From positions 868,001-932,000 of the forward strand of contig NZ_JACDUR010000004.1 in assembly GCF_013761175.1 (NCBI RefSeq): DNA of 64,000 bases, given 5' to 3'. Below are positions 25,608 through 34,881 of this stretch, one piece after another. Position 1 is the stretch's first letter. Each line of letters opens with the position of its first letter. The notes under the pieces are model-generated. The model was given only the letters and a program-made list of their open reading frames with translations. It was not told the DNA's origin and did not search any database. Both the position numbers and the translations under genes were made by a program. Source of the stretch: Nonomuraea soli. GTDB taxonomy: Bacteria > Actinomycetota > Actinomycetes > Streptosporangiales > Streptosporangiaceae.

Positions 25608-25619
25608 GAAGGGGTGGCC

Positions 25620-27269
25620 ATGAGCCGGACCGTCAGAGCACCACGCGGCACCACGCTGACCGCGAAGGGCTGGCCTCAGGAGGCCGCCCTGCGCATGCTC
25701 CAGAACAACCTCGACCCCGAGGTCGCCGAGCACCCCGAGCAGCTGGTCGTCTACGGCGGCTCGGGCAAGGCGGCACGCGACTGGCCGTCGTTCGACGCGC
25801 TGGTGCGCACCCTGACCACGCTGGAGGGCGACGAGACCCTGCTGGTGCAGTCGGGCCGCCCGGTCGGCGTGTTCCGCACCCACGAGTGGGCGCCGCGCGT
25901 GCTCATCGCCAACTCCAACCTGGTGCCCGACTGGGCCAACTGGGAGGAGTTCCGCCGGCTGGAGGCGGCCGGGCTGACCATGTACGGGCAGATGACCGCC
26001 GGTTCGTGGATCTACATCGGCACCCAGGGCATCCTGCAGGGCACCTACGAGACCTTCGCCGCCGTCGCCGACAAACGGTTCAACGGCACCCTGGCCGGCA
26101 CGATCACGCTGACCGCGGGCCTCGGCGGCATGGGCGGCGCCCAGCCGCTGGCCGTCACCATGAACGGCGGCGTCGCGATCTGCATCGACTGCGACCCGCG
26201 CAGCGTCAGGCGCCGCATCGAGCACCGCTACCTCGACGTCGAGGCCGCCAGCCTCGACGAGGCGCTGCGCCTGGCCTACGAGGCCCGCGACCAGCGCCGG
26301 CCGCTGTCGATCGGCGTGGTGGCCAACGCGGCGCAGGCGCTGCCCGAGCTGCTGGCCAAGGGCGCCGAGATCGACATCGTGACCGACCAGACCTCGGCGC
26401 ACGACCCGCTCATGTACCTGCCGGTCGGGGTGGCCTTCGACGACATGGCCGCCGAGCGCGAGAAGGACCCCGCCGGGTTCACGCAGAAGGCGCGCGAGTC
26501 GATGGCCACCCACGTCGAGGCCATGGTCGGCTTCCTCGACGCGGGCGCGGAGGTCTTCGACTACGGCAACAGCATCCGCGGCGAGGCGCAGCTCGCGGGC
26601 TACTCCCGGGCCTTCGCCTTCCCCGGCTTCGTGCCCGCCTACATCCGGCCGCTGTTCTGCGAGGGCAAGGGCCCGTTCCGCTGGGCGGCGCTGTCGGGCG
26701 ACCCGGCCGACATCGCCAGGACCGACAAGGCGATGCTGGAGCTGTTCCCCGAGAACGAGCCGCTGGCGCGCTGGATCCGCATGGCGGGCGAGCGGGTGCA
26801 CTTCCAGGGTCTGCCCGCGCGTATCTGCTGGCTCGGGTACGGCGAGCGGCACCTGGCGGGCGAGCGCTTCAACGACATGGTGGCCTCGGGCGAGCTGCGG
26901 GCGCCGATCGTGATCGGCCGCGACCACCTCGACTGCGGTTCCGTCGCCTCGCCGTACCGCGAGACCGAGGGCATGGCCGACGGCTCCGACGCCATCGCCG
27001 ACTGGCCGCTGCTGAACGCGATGCTCAACACCGCCTCCGGCGCCGCGTGGGTCTCCATCCACCACGGCGGCGGGGTCGGCATCGGGCGCTCGATCCACTC
27101 CGGCCAGGTCACCGTCGCCGACGGTACGGCGCTGGCGCGCGAGAAGGTCAGCCGGGTGCTCACCAACGACCCGGGCACCGGCGTGATGCGTCATGTGGAT
27201 GCCGGGTACGACGAGGCCATAGAGGTGGCGGAGAATCGAGGGGTGCGCATCCCGATGCGCGAGTCCTGA
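25620..27269 (+). CDS. hutU: urocanate hydratase
   Basis: A 549-residue urocanase, the second enzyme of histidine degradation (urocanate to imidazolonepropionate). Visible family motifs include [85 protein letters not shown] and the active-site [19 protein letters not shown] near residue 440. Start at ATG 25620 with GAAGGGG upstream. Full length. No hutH is in the window. Followed directly by the RpiR-type regulator gene. Confidence 0.97.
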   Translation: MSRTVRAPRGTTLTAKGWPQEAALRMLQNNLDPEVAEHPEQLVVYGGSGKAARDWPSFDALVRTLTTLEGDETLLVQSGRPVGVFRTHEWAPRVLIANSNLVPDWANWEEFRRLEAAGLTMYGQMTAGSWIYIGTQGILQGTYETFAAVADKRFNGTLAGTITLTAGLGGMGGAQPLAVTMNGGVAICIDCDPRSVRRRIEHRYLDVEAASLDEALRLAYEARDQRRPLSIGVVANAAQALPELLAKGAEIDIVTDQTSAHDPLMYLPVGVAFDDMAAEREKDPAGFTQKARESMATHVEAMVGFLDAGAEVFDYGNSIRGEAQLAGYSRAFAFPGFVPAYIRPLFCEGKGPFRWAALSGDPADIARTDKAMLELFPENEPLARWIRMAGERVHFQGLPARICWLGYGERHLAGERFNDMVASGELRAPIVIGRDHLDCGSVASPYRETEGMADGSDAIADWPLLNAMLNTASGAAWVSIHHGGGVGIGRSIHSGQVTVADGTALAREKVSRVLTNDPGTGVMRHVDAGYDEAIEVAENRGVRIPMRES

Positions 27270-27281
27270 GAAGGCGGGTGG

Positions 27282-28142
27282 GTGATGGGCGGGCTCGGCG
27301 GGCTCCTCGACGGGGTACGGCTGTCGCCCGCCCAGCGCAGGATCGCCCTCTACCTCTCCGAACACCTCGACGAGGCGATCTTCCTGTCCAGCGTGGAGCT
27401 GGCCGAGCGGGCCGGCGTCAGCCAGCCGTCGGTGACGAGGTTCGCCGTGGCCCTGGGTTTCGCCGGCTATCCGGAGCTGCGCCAGGCGCTCAGACCCCTG
27501 GTGCTGGGCCGTACGGCGGGCGAGCCCGGGCTGATCGAGAGCGCGATCGACGGCGAGATCCGCAACCTCGGCCTGCTGCGCTCCCGCCTCGACGGCGCTC
27601 CTGCCGTGGAGGCCGGGCACGGCCAGGCGCCGCCGCCGCCGCTGCGGATCAAGGAGGCCGGTGAGGCGCTGGCCGCGGCGGACCCGCTGCCGATCTTCGG
27701 TCTGCGGGTCTCGGCCGGGCTGGCCACCACGCTCGGCTACTACGCCAGGCTCATCCACCCCGACGTGCGGTTGTTCACCCACGGCGGCTCCGAGCTGCTC
27801 GACGGCCTGCGCATCGTGCAGCGCGCGGGCGCGCAGTGGGTGCTCGCCGTGGTGCTGCCGCGCTATCCCGCCGAGTCGATCCAGGCGCTGGAGTACGCCG
27901 ACAAGCTGGGGCTCAGGCGTGTGGTGATCACCGACCGGCCGGGCCTGCCCGCCGACATCACGCTCGACGCGCCGGTCGGCGACCGGCTGGTCTTCGACTC
28001 GCACGCAGCCCCGCTGGCGGTGGCCATGGCCCTGGTGGAGGCCATGGCCGACGCGGCGCCGCTGCGCACCCAGGCCCGGCTGGAAGACTACGAACGTTCC
28101 TCCGACGAGGCGGGCATCTTCCTACCCGGCGAGCCGCCGTAG
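27282..28142 (+). CDS. RpiR family regulator, probable hut repressor
   Basis: A 286-residue regulator with N-terminal RpiR helix-turn-helix (LSPAQRRIALYLSEHLDEAIFL, ELAERAGVSQPSVTRFAVALGFAGYPELR) and a C-terminal SIS-like domain (about residues 125-245). It lies 12 bases after hutU, so it is cotranscribed with it. Two palindromes of the form TGAAT-N6-ATTCA precede the two hut transcription units and are its likely binding sites. Ligand could be urocanate or another histidine breakdown product. Start is GTG 27282 or ATG 27285. The 3' end overlaps the convergent ABC permease gene by 21 bases. Confidence 0.85.
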   Translation: MMGGLGGLLDGVRLSPAQRRIALYLSEHLDEAIFLSSVELAERAGVSQPSVTRFAVALGFAGYPELRQALRPLVLGRTAGEPGLIESAIDGEIRNLGLLRSRLDGAPAVEAGHGQAPPPPLRIKEAGEALAAADPLPIFGLRVSAGLATTLGYYARLIHPDVRLFTHGGSELLDGLRIVQRAGAQWVLAVVLPRYPAESIQALEYADKLGLRRVVITDRPGLPADITLDAPVGDRLVFDSHAAPLAVAMALVEAMADAAPLRTQARLEDYERSSDEAGIFLPGEPP

Positions 28143-28871
28143 CCCGCGCACCGACCACGAGATCGTCAGCGCGGCCAGGCCCAGCATGATGACGAAGCCG
28201 AGCAGCACGTTGAAGTCGCCGAAGTCGCCGGCGAACAGCGCCCTGCCCGCCTCGGTCGGGTGGTAGAAGGGCGTGAACCAGGCGACCTTCTCCAGCCAGG
28301 CGGGCCCGTAGGCCATCGGCAGCAACGCTCCGGACAACAACATCAGCGGCAGCATGACGAACTGCATGATCGAGCCCATGGCGTTCTCGTCCTTGGTCGC
28401 CAGCGCCAGGCCGTAGGCGGCTCCGGCGGCCATCAGCCCGGTCGCCACCATCAGCAGCAGCATCAGCAGGAGCGCGACCACGCCGATCCGCATGCCGAGC
28501 ACGAACCCGAGCACCAGGAAGACCGCCGACTGCACCAGCAGCATCACGGTGTCGCGCAGCATGCGGCCCAGCAGGATCGACGGACGCGAGGCGGGGCTGA
28601 CCGCCAGACGCTCCAGCACCCCGGACTTCAGCTCCATGATGGTGCCGTAGCCCGCGGTGAAGGAGCTGAAGAGCGCCGTCATGACGAGCATGCCGGGCGC
28701 GAAGACGTCGAGTGCCTTGCCCATGTCGCCGTTGAAGGCCTGCCCGGCGAAGAGCGGGGCGAACAGCAGCAGGTAGAGCACCGGCTGCATCAGCCCCAGG
28801 AGCGGCCAGACCGGGTTGCGCATGAGCGCGCGCATCTCGTAGCCGAAGAACAACCAGGTGTCGCGGATCAT
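28122..28871 (-). CDS. ABC-2 type exporter permease
   Basis: A 249-residue DrrB-like membrane protein with about six transmembrane segments (for example FLVLGFVLGMRIGVVALLLMLLLMVATGLMAAG in pieces across the middle) and the ABC-2 feature GVLERLAVSPASRPSILLGRML. Coupled to its ATPase by an ATGA overlap. Pairs with the DrrA-like ATPase to export a drug or lipid, probably under PadR control. Confidence 0.9.
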   Translation of the reverse strand: MIRDTWLFFGYEMRALMRNPVWPLLGLMQPVLYLLLFAPLFAGQAFNGDMGKALDVFAPGMLVMTALFSSFTAGYGTIMELKSGVLERLAVSPASRPSILLGRMLRDTVMLLVQSAVFLVLGFVLGMRIGVVALLLMLLLMVATGLMAAGAAYGLALATKDENAMGSIMQFVMLPLMLLSGALLPMAYGPAWLEKVAWFTPFYHPTEAGRALFAGDFGDFNVLLGFVIMLGLAALTISWSVRGLRRLAG

Positions 28872-29821
28872 GATTCTGCTCCGGTGTCACGCAGCGAACG
28901 GCCGGTCTTGGCCAGGAAGACGTCGTCCAGGGTCGCGCTGGTCATGGCGATGGACTTGATCTGGAGCTGCCGCTCCTCCAGCGTGCGCAGCAGCGAGGGC
29001 AGGGTGTGCTCGCCGTCGTCGACGTAGACGCGCAGCAGGTCGTCGTCGACGCGGGTCTCCTTGGCGTACGGCGCGAGCACCTCGGCTCCGCGCCCGAGGT
29101 CGTCCAGGCGCAGCGAGATCACATCGCCCTGGATCTGCCGCTTGAGCTCGGAGGCGGTGCCCTCGGCCACGATCACGCCGTGGTCGACGATCGCCAGCCG
29201 GTCGCACAGGGCGTCGGCCTCCTCCAGGTAGTGCGTCGACAGCAGCACGCTGGTGCCCTGCTCGCGAAGTTCGGCGATGCGGTCCCAGAGGTTGGCGCGG
29301 TTCTGCGGGTCCAGGCCGGTGGTGGGCTCGTCGAGGAAGAGCAGCGGCGGGCTGTGCACCAGGCCCAGGCCGATGGCCACGCGGCGCTTCTGGCCTCCCG
29401 AGAGGGTACGGGCGGGCCGGTCGGCGAACTCGACCAGGTCGAGGCGCTTGAGGACGCTCTCGACGGCGTTCTCGACGTCGGCGACGCCGTAGATCCTGGC
29501 GCCGAAGGTGATCTGGGCGCGGGGGCTGACGTTCTCGTCCACCCCGCCGGCCTGGCTGACGTAGCCCAGGCTGCGCCGTACCAGGCCCGGCTCCTTGAGC
29601 AGGTTGTGCCCGGCCACCGTGGCGGTGCCCGAGTCGGGGGTGATGAGGGTGGCCAGCATGCGGATGGTGGTCGTCTTGCCGGCGCCGTTGGGTCCGAGGA
29701 CGCCGTAGATCTGGCCCTTGTCGACCTGCAGGCTGACCTCTTTGACCGCCTCGACGGTCTGGGTGCCTTTTCTGGATTTAGTGGTGAATGTCTTGCGCAG
29801 CTCTCGCGCGTCGATGATCAT
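28868..29821 (-). CDS. ABC-2 type exporter ATPase, DrrA family
   Basis: A 317-residue ATPase with Walker A GPNGAGKT, Q-loop YVSQAGGVDE, signature LSGGQKRRVAIGLGL, Walker B LLFLDEPTTGLDP and H-loop LSTHYLEEA, plus the C-terminal DrrA-type domain (ATLDDVFLAKTGRSLRD). Start ATG 29821 with AGGAG about ten bases upstream. It follows the PadR gene by 20 bases, so padR-ATPase-permease form one leftward operon. Confidence 0.92.
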   Translation of the reverse strand: MIIDARELRKTFTTKSRKGTQTVEAVKEVSLQVDKGQIYGVLGPNGAGKTTTIRMLATLITPDSGTATVAGHNLLKEPGLVRRSLGYVSQAGGVDENVSPRAQITFGARIYGVADVENAVESVLKRLDLVEFADRPARTLSGGQKRRVAIGLGLVHSPPLLFLDEPTTGLDPQNRANLWDRIAELREQGTSVLLSTHYLEEADALCDRLAIVDHGVIVAEGTASELKRQIQGDVISLRLDDLGRGAEVLAPYAKETRVDDDLLRVYVDDGEHTLPSLLRTLEERQLQIKSIAMTSATLDDVFLAKTGRSLRDTGAES

Positions 29822-29841
29822 CGGGGGGATTCTCCTCTTGG

Positions 29842-30372
29842 TTAGGGGAGTTCTTCGTCCTCGACTCGTTTGACCGCCTGCAGGCACCAGGCCAGCTGGT
29901 TCTCGAGCATGCCGACGGTCAGCCGCAGGTTCTCGTCGATGTGCCGCGGGGCGCCGTACGCCTGTTTGCCGCCGAAGGCACGCTTGCACATCTCGACGGA
30001 CAACTCCAGTTGTTTGATGCGCGCCCGCAGCGCTCCCAGCAGCTCCGGGCGATCGAGCCGGTCCATGAAGGTCAGCGACACCTGGAACGGGTCGACGATC
30101 GGCTGGATCTCGTACCAGCTCGTCAGCAGCATGCGGTGGAACTCAAGGCGGCCCAGCTGGGTGATGCCGTAGACGGTCTTGCCCGCCTTGCCGCGCTCGA
30201 CGATCTCCAGCAGGCCCTCCTCCGCCATCCTGCCGAGGCCGTGGTAGATCGAGCCGAAGGCCACGTTGGCCCAGCTGTCGGCGCCCCACAACTCCAGCGT
30301 CTGGCGCACCCGGTAGCCGGTGAGCGGCTCGTCGAGCAGGGTGCCGAGGATCAGCAGGCGCGTCGAGGACAT
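29842..30372 (-). CDS. PadR family transcriptional regulator
   Basis: A 176-residue PadR regulator: winged helix in residues 1-90 (STRLLILGTLLDEPLTGYRV, FGSIYHGLGRMAEEGLLEIVERGKAGKTVYGIT) and a C-terminal helical Vir_act_alpha-like dimerisation region. Start ATG 30372 lies inside its own operator. Divergent from an SDR gene, with the ABC exporter pair downstream. It likely represses itself, the exporter and the SDR, and is relieved by a small toxic compound. Confidence 0.92.
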   Translation of the reverse strand: MSSTRLLILGTLLDEPLTGYRVRQTLELWGADSWANVAFGSIYHGLGRMAEEGLLEIVERGKAGKTVYGITQLGRLEFHRMLLTSWYEIQPIVDPFQVSLTFMDRLDRPELLGALRARIKQLELSVEMCKRAFGGKQAYGAPRHIDENLRLTVGMLENQLAWCLQAVKRVEDEELP

Positions 30373-30400
30373 ACTCAAATTTGAATACAAACTTGAGTAT
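30371..30400. promoter_or_regulatory. PadR operator with three half-sites
   Basis: AT-rich stretch with ATACTCAA (30371-30378) and its inverse TTGAGTAT (30393-30400), plus a third half-site TTGAATAC (30381-30388) between them and an inner palindrome TCAAATTTGA (30374-30383). PadR proteins bind ATACT...AGTAT-type sites. It covers the start codons of both divergent genes. Confidence 0.78.
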
Positions 30401-30401
30401 G

Positions 30402-31082
30402 ATGTCAACCGTGAAGACCGCACTGATCACCGGAGCCTCCCGCGGCGTGGGCGCCGCCCTGGCCCGCGCCCTGGCGCCCACCCACCGGCTCGTCCTCGGC
30501 GGCCGTGACCGCGCCGCGCTCGACGCCCTCGCCGGGCAGCTGCCCGCCGCCGTCGCCTGGCCCGTGGAGCTCACCTCGGTCACCGAGGCCGACCTGCCCG
30601 AGCTCGACCGGCTCGACGTGCTGGTGCACAGCGCGGGCGTGGTGCGCCTGGGCTCCGTCGCCGACACCCCCGCGCAGGTCTGGCGCGACACCTACGAGGT
30701 CAACGTGGTCGCCGTCGCCGAGCTGACCCGGCTGCTGCTGCCGGCCCTGCGCGCCGCCTCCGGCCACGTGGTCTGCGTCAACTCGGGTGCCGGGCTCAAC
30801 GCCAACCCCGGGTGGGGCTCCTACGCCGCCTCGAAGTTCGCCCTGCGCGCCTTCGCCGACGTGCTGCGGCACGAGGAGCCGGGGCTGCGGGTGACGACGG
30901 TCTACCCCGGCCGCATCGCCACCGACATGCAGCGCTCGGTGCGCGAGCAGGAGGGCGAGGCGTTCGAGCCGTCCAACTACCTGGAGGTGGAATCGGTGGC
31001 CAGGGCGATCGTGGCCGCGCTGGAGGCGGGGCCCGACGCGCACCTCACGGACCTGACGCTGCGCCCGCGCCCGCGGTCCTGA
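30402..31082 (+). CDS. SDR family oxidoreductase, PadR-divergent
   Basis: A 226-residue short SDR: TGASRGVG, LGGRDRAAL, VHSAGVVRLG, the catalytic Ser in CVNSGAGL, Tyr and Lys in SYAASK, then YPGRIATDMQ. ATGs at 30399 and 30402 and a GTG at 30411 are possible starts, and no ribosome site is visible, so the message may be leaderless. The start lies next to the PadR operator, so the enzyme may modify the compound sensed by PadR and exported by the ABC pair. Confidence 0.85.
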   Translation: MSTVKTALITGASRGVGAALARALAPTHRLVLGGRDRAALDALAGQLPAAVAWPVELTSVTEADLPELDRLDVLVHSAGVVRLGSVADTPAQVWRDTYEVNVVAVAELTRLLLPALRAASGHVVCVNSGAGLNANPGWGSYAASKFALRAFADVLRHEEPGLRVTTVYPGRIATDMQRSVREQEGEAFEPSNYLEVESVARAIVAALEAGPDAHLTDLTLRPRPRS

Positions 31083-31110
31083 CCTCCGTGGCGGGCGTGT
31101 GAACTTCCCG

Positions 31111-31128
31111 GTGAATGAAGTCATTCAC
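31111..31128. promoter_or_regulatory. hut operator 2, perfect palindrome
   Basis: GTGAATGA-AG-TCATTCAC, an 8-2-8 perfect palindrome with TGAAT-N6-ATTCA at its core, 14 bases before the start of the amidohydrolase gene. Matches the site before hutU and links the two halves of the hut cluster. Confidence 0.82.
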
Positions 31129-31141
31129 TACAGTGGGATCC

Positions 31142-32329
31142 ATGCTCGAAGACCTGGCCCGCATCGGGCTCGACCCCTCGACCGGTGGCTACCTGCGTGA
31201 CGCCTGGTCGGCCGCCGACCTGACCCTGCGCGAGTGGTTCCGCGACCAGGCCGCCCAGCGCGGCCTGGACCTGCACGAAGACCGCAACGGCAACCTGTGG
31301 GCCTGGTGGGGCGACTCCTCGGGCGAGCCCGGCGTGGTCACCGGCAGCCATCTCGACTCGGTGCGGCAGGGCGGCGCGTTCGACGGGCCGCTCGGCGTCG
31401 TCTCCGCCTTCCAGGCGGTCGACCTGCTCAGGGAGCGGGGTTTCACCCCTTCCAAGCCGATCGGCGTCGCCTGCTTCACCGACGAGGAGGGCGCGCGTTT
31501 CGGGGTGCCGTGTATGGGGTCGCGGCTGCTGACGGGCGTGCTCGACCCCGAGCGGGCCCGCGGCCTGGCCGACGACAACGGCGACCGGCTCGGCGAGGTG
31601 CTGGCCAGACAGGGACGCAACCCCGGGGAGCTGGGAGCCGACCCCGAGACGCTGGCGCGGATCGGGGTGTTCGTCGAGCTCCACGTCGAGCAGGGACGCG
31701 GACTGGCCGACCACGACTGCCCCGTGGGCGTCGCGTCGGCGATCTGGCCGCACGGGCGCTGGCGCTTCGACTTCCGCGGCCAGGCCAACCACGCCGGGAC
31801 CACGCGGCTGGAGGACCGCGACGACCCGATGCTCGCCTACGCGGCCAAGGTGCTGGCCGCGCGGGAGGCGGCGGTCAAGCACGGCGTGGTGGCGACCTTC
31901 GGCAAGCTGCGGGTCTCGCCCAACAACGCCAACGCCGTCCCCGGACTGGTGTCGGCCTGGCTCGACTCGCGCGGCGCGGGCGAGGCCGAGGTGCGCGCGC
32001 TGGTCGCCGAGCTGTCCGAGGGAGCCACCGTCAGCGAGGAGTCGTGGACTCCCGTCGTCGACTTCGACGTCGCCCTCAGGGAGCGGGTGGCGGTCGCCGC
32101 CCACCGAGCGCTCGGCGCGCCGGGCGGCCCGGGCATGATGGTGCCCGTGCTGCCGACCGGCGCCGGGCACGACGCCGGGATCCTGGCGGGGGCCGGAGTG
32201 CCGAGCGCGATGCTTTTCGTCCGCAACCCGACGGGTATCTCCCACTCTCCTGAGGAACACGCCGAGCAGGCCGACTGCGAGGCGGGCGTCGCCGCGCTGG
32301 CGGGCGTGCTCGAGGAGTTGTGCCGATGA
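31142..32329 (+). CDS. M20 family amidohydrolase (allantoate amidohydrolase-like) in hut operon
   Basis: A 395-residue M20 peptidase-family amidohydrolase of the allantoate amidohydrolase / N-carbamoyl-L-amino acid hydrolase group. Metal-site motifs are [40 protein letters not shown] and a late His in GISHSPEEH. Its place directly before hutF and hutI matches the Streptomyces hut layout, where HutG is absent. It may hydrolyse N-formyl-L-glutamate to glutamate and formate, completing the HutF route; that is inference. The start ATG 31142 is close to the operator. Its TGA overlaps the hutF start. Confidence 0.88.
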   Translation: MLEDLARIGLDPSTGGYLRDAWSAADLTLREWFRDQAAQRGLDLHEDRNGNLWAWWGDSSGEPGVVTGSHLDSVRQGGAFDGPLGVVSAFQAVDLLRERGFTPSKPIGVACFTDEEGARFGVPCMGSRLLTGVLDPERARGLADDNGDRLGEVLARQGRNPGELGADPETLARIGVFVELHVEQGRGLADHDCPVGVASAIWPHGRWRFDFRGQANHAGTTRLEDRDDPMLAYAAKVLAAREAAVKHGVVATFGKLRVSPNNANAVPGLVSAWLDSRGAGEAEVRALVAELSEGATVSEESWTPVVDFDVALRERVAVAAHRALGAPGGPGMMVPVLPTGAGHDAGILAGAGVPSAMLFVRNPTGISHSPEEHAEQADCEAGVAALAGVLEELCR

Positions 32330-33645
32330 CGACGTACTGGTGCGAATACGCGTGGCTGCCCGACGGGCCGTCGCAGAGCGTGCTGATCGAGGTCGAGGGC
32401 GCGCGAATCATCCAGATCGGCCAGGGAGCGCAGGGCGGCGCGGAGAAACTGGCGGGCCTGACGATCCCCGGCCTGGCCAACGCCCACTCCCACGCCTTCC
32501 ACCGGGCGCTGCGCGGCCACACCCAGGCGGGCAAGGGCGACTTCTGGACCTGGCGCGACCAGATGTACTCCATCGCGGCCAAGCTCGACCCGGATTCGTA
32601 CCTGAACCTCGCCAGGGCCGTCTACGCCGAGATGGCGCTGGCCGGCGTCACCTGCGTAGGCGAGTTCCACTACCTGCACCACGGCCCCGGCGGCGTGCCG
32701 TACCACGACCCCAACGAGATGGGCCACGCGCTCGTGCGGGCCGCGCGCGACGCGGGGCTGCGCATGACGCTCCTCGACACCTGCTACCTCACCGGAGGCG
32801 TCGGCACGGCGCTGTCCGGTGCGCAGGTCAGGTTCGGCGACGGTACGGCGGAGCGGTGGGCGGTCAGGGCGGACGGGCTCGCGGCCGCCTACCGGGGACA
32901 GCCCGACGTCGAGATCGGCGCCGCCATCCACTCGGTCCGCGCGGTGCCGCCCGAGCAGATGCACGTCGTCAGCGAGTTCTCCCACCGCCACGCCGCTCCG
33001 CTGCACGCCCACGTCAGCGAGCAGCGCGCCGAGAACGACGCGTGCGTGCGCATGTACTCGGCCACGCCGGTACAGCTCCTGCACGAGCACGGCGCGCTCG
33101 GCCCGCGCTCCACGGCGGTGCACGCCACCCACCTGACCGAGGTCGACGTGCACCTGCTCGGCCACTCGCGCACCGCGGTGTGCATGTGCCCGACGACCGA
33201 GCGCGACCTGGCCGACGGCATCGGGCCCGCCCGCACACTGTTCGAGCACGGCTCGCCGATCACGCTGGGCTCCGACAGCCACGCGGTGATCGACCTGTTC
33301 GAGGAGGCGCGGGCGGTCGAGCTGAACGAGCGGCTCGCCTCGGAGAAGCGCGGCCACTGGCCCGCCGCCGAGCTGCTGGCCGCCGCCACCTCGGCCGGTC
33401 ACGCCTCGCTCGGCTTCCCCGACGCCGGGATGCTGGTGCCGGGCGCCTGGGCGGACCTGGTGTCCGTGCGCCTGGACTCGGTCCGTACGGCGGGCGCGGG
33501 AGGGGCCGAGGCGGTGGTCTTCGCGGCGACGGCGGCCGACGTGCACAGCGTGGTGTCGAGCGGCCGCCGGATCGTCGAGGACGGCCGCCACAGTCAAGGA
33601 GACGTCGGCCAGGCGCTGGCCGAAGCGATTGGAGCCCTCAGGTGA
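32326..33645 (+). CDS. hutF: formimidoylglutamate deiminase
   Basis: A 439-residue amidohydrolase-superfamily enzyme that deiminates N-formimidoyl-L-glutamate to N-formyl-L-glutamate plus ammonia. It shows the metal-site [22 protein letters not shown], the catalytic region [30 protein letters not shown] and the metal Asp in [13 protein letters not shown] 32326 overlaps the upstream stop (ATGA) and its TGA overlaps hutI (GTGA), so the three genes are one unit. Full length. Confidence 0.94.
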   Translation: MTTYWCEYAWLPDGPSQSVLIEVEGARIIQIGQGAQGGAEKLAGLTIPGLANAHSHAFHRALRGHTQAGKGDFWTWRDQMYSIAAKLDPDSYLNLARAVYAEMALAGVTCVGEFHYLHHGPGGVPYHDPNEMGHALVRAARDAGLRMTLLDTCYLTGGVGTALSGAQVRFGDGTAERWAVRADGLAAAYRGQPDVEIGAAIHSVRAVPPEQMHVVSEFSHRHAAPLHAHVSEQRAENDACVRMYSATPVQLLHEHGALGPRSTAVHATHLTEVDVHLLGHSRTAVCMCPTTERDLADGIGPARTLFEHGSPITLGSDSHAVIDLFEEARAVELNERLASEKRGHWPAAELLAAATSAGHASLGFPDAGMLVPGAWADLVSVRLDSVRTAGAGGAEAVVFAATAADVHSVVSSGRRIVEDGRHSQGDVGQALAEAIGALR

Positions 33646-34772
33646 GCCTGCTCATCGACAACATCGGCCTGCTGTACACCGGCGACCCCGAGCGCGAGGA
33701 GCTCACCGGCGCGGCGGTCGTCATCCAGGACGAGCGCATCGCGTGGGTGGGAGAGCCGGGCAAGGCCCCGGAAACCGACGAGCGCCACGACGCCGAGGGA
33801 CGGGCCGTGATCCCCGGCTTCGTCGACAGCCACGCCCACCTGGTCTTCGCCGGTGACCGCACGGCGGAGTTCAACGCCCGCATGTCCGGCCAGAGCTACA
33901 CCGCGGGAGGCATCCGCACCACGGTCGCGGCCACCCGCGCCGCCTCCGAGGAGGCTCTCGGCACGCGCATGCGGGCGCTGGTCGAGGAGATGCGCGCCCA
34001 GGGCACCACCACCGTCGAGATCAAGAGCGGCTACGGGCTCACCGTCGACGACGAGGCCAGGGCGCTGCGCCTGGCCCGGCAGGTCACCGAGGAGACCACC
34101 TACCTCGGGGCGCACGTCGTGCCGCAGGGGATCGAGGCCGACGACTACGTGCGGCTGGTGACCGGCGACATGCTCGCGGCCTGCGCGCCGTACGCGAAGT
34201 GGGTCGACGTCTTCTGCGAGCGCGGCGCCTTCGACGGCGACCAGACCAGGGAGATCCTCACCGCGGGGACGAAGGCGGGACTGCTGCCCCGGGTGCACGC
34301 CAACCAGCTCACCCAGGGGCCGGGCGTGCGCATCGCCGTGGAACTCGGCGCCGCCAGCGCCGACCACTGCACCCACCTGTCCGACGCCGACGTCGAGGCG
34401 CTGGCCTCGTCGAACACGGTGGCCACGCTGCTGCCCGGCGCGGAGTTCTCCACCCGGTCGCCCTACCCCGACGCCAGGAGGCTGATCGACGCGGGCGCCA
34501 CCGTGGCCATCGCCACCGACTGCAATCCCGGTTCGTCGTTCACGTCGTCGATGGCGTTTTGTATCGCGCTCGCCGTACGGGAAATGAGAATGACGCCTTT
34601 GGAGGCGATCAGAGCGGCCACGTACGGCGGAGCCAGGGCGCTACGGCGTGACGACATCGGCATGATCCGCGCTGGCAACCGTGCTGACCTGGTCGTTCTT
34701 GACGCGCCGAGTTATGTGCATCTCGCATATCGCCCCGGAGTACCGATGATTAGGCGCGTTTTCTCCTCCTGA
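33642..34772 (+). CDS. hutI: imidazolonepropionase
   Basis: A 376-residue imidazolonepropionase, third enzyme of histidine degradation, opening the imidazolone ring to formimidoylglutamate. Motifs: [15 protein letters not shown] (metal His pair), the substrate-site [19 protein letters not shown] and the metal Asp in [13 protein letters not shown] 33642 overlaps the hutF stop. Codon use in the last 70 codons (from about 34550) is noticeably more AT-rich than in the rest. It ends within a hairpin at 34763-34780. Confidence 0.96.
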   Translation: MSLLIDNIGLLYTGDPEREELTGAAVVIQDERIAWVGEPGKAPETDERHDAEGRAVIPGFVDSHAHLVFAGDRTAEFNARMSGQSYTAGGIRTTVAATRAASEEALGTRMRALVEEMRAQGTTTVEIKSGYGLTVDDEARALRLARQVTEETTYLGAHVVPQGIEADDYVRLVTGDMLAACAPYAKWVDVFCERGAFDGDQTREILTAGTKAGLLPRVHANQLTQGPGVRIAVELGAASADHCTHLSDADVEALASSNTVATLLPGAEFSTRSPYPDARRLIDAGATVAIATDCNPGSSFTSSMAFCIALAVREMRMTPLEAIRAATYGGARALRRDDIGMIRAGNRADLVVLDAPSYVHLAYRPGVPMIRRVFSS

Positions 34773-34780
34773 AGGAGGAG
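34763..34780 (+). terminator. hairpin over the hutI stop codon
   Basis: CTCCTCCT at 34763-34770 and AGGAGGAG at 34773-34780 form an eight-pair stem spanning the hutI stop, with a two-base loop on paper (four in practice). No T-run follows, so it is a weak or factor-assisted terminator, or it masks a ribosome-site-like AGGAGG. Confidence 0.4.
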
Positions 34781-34813
34781 GCGGGAAACCATCCGATCGG
34801 CGTACTTCTTGGG

Positions 34814-34839
34814 GGAATCTTTGCCACGGGCCGGACGTT
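34814..34839 (+). promoter_or_regulatory. sigma-R type promoter before the group 2 sigma gene
   Basis: GGAAT (34814-34818), exactly 18 bases, GTT (34837-34839): the consensus of SigR, the thiol-oxidative stress ECF sigma of actinomycetes. Transcription would start near 34847, leaving about 35 bases of leader. Streptomyces hrdD and hrdB are known SigR targets. Confidence 0.65.
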
Positions 34840-34881
34840 GCCGGGGTATAGAACGCAGCTGCGGGAACGAGGTGCCTGGGG

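Noticed and set aside
23739-28004. 1421-residue open frame on the minus strand opposite the ABC exporter and hutU
   Set aside because: It is antisense to three well-recognised genes, is composed of Arg/His/Gln/Gly-rich repeats without motifs, and reflects the third-position GC bias of the plus-strand genes.
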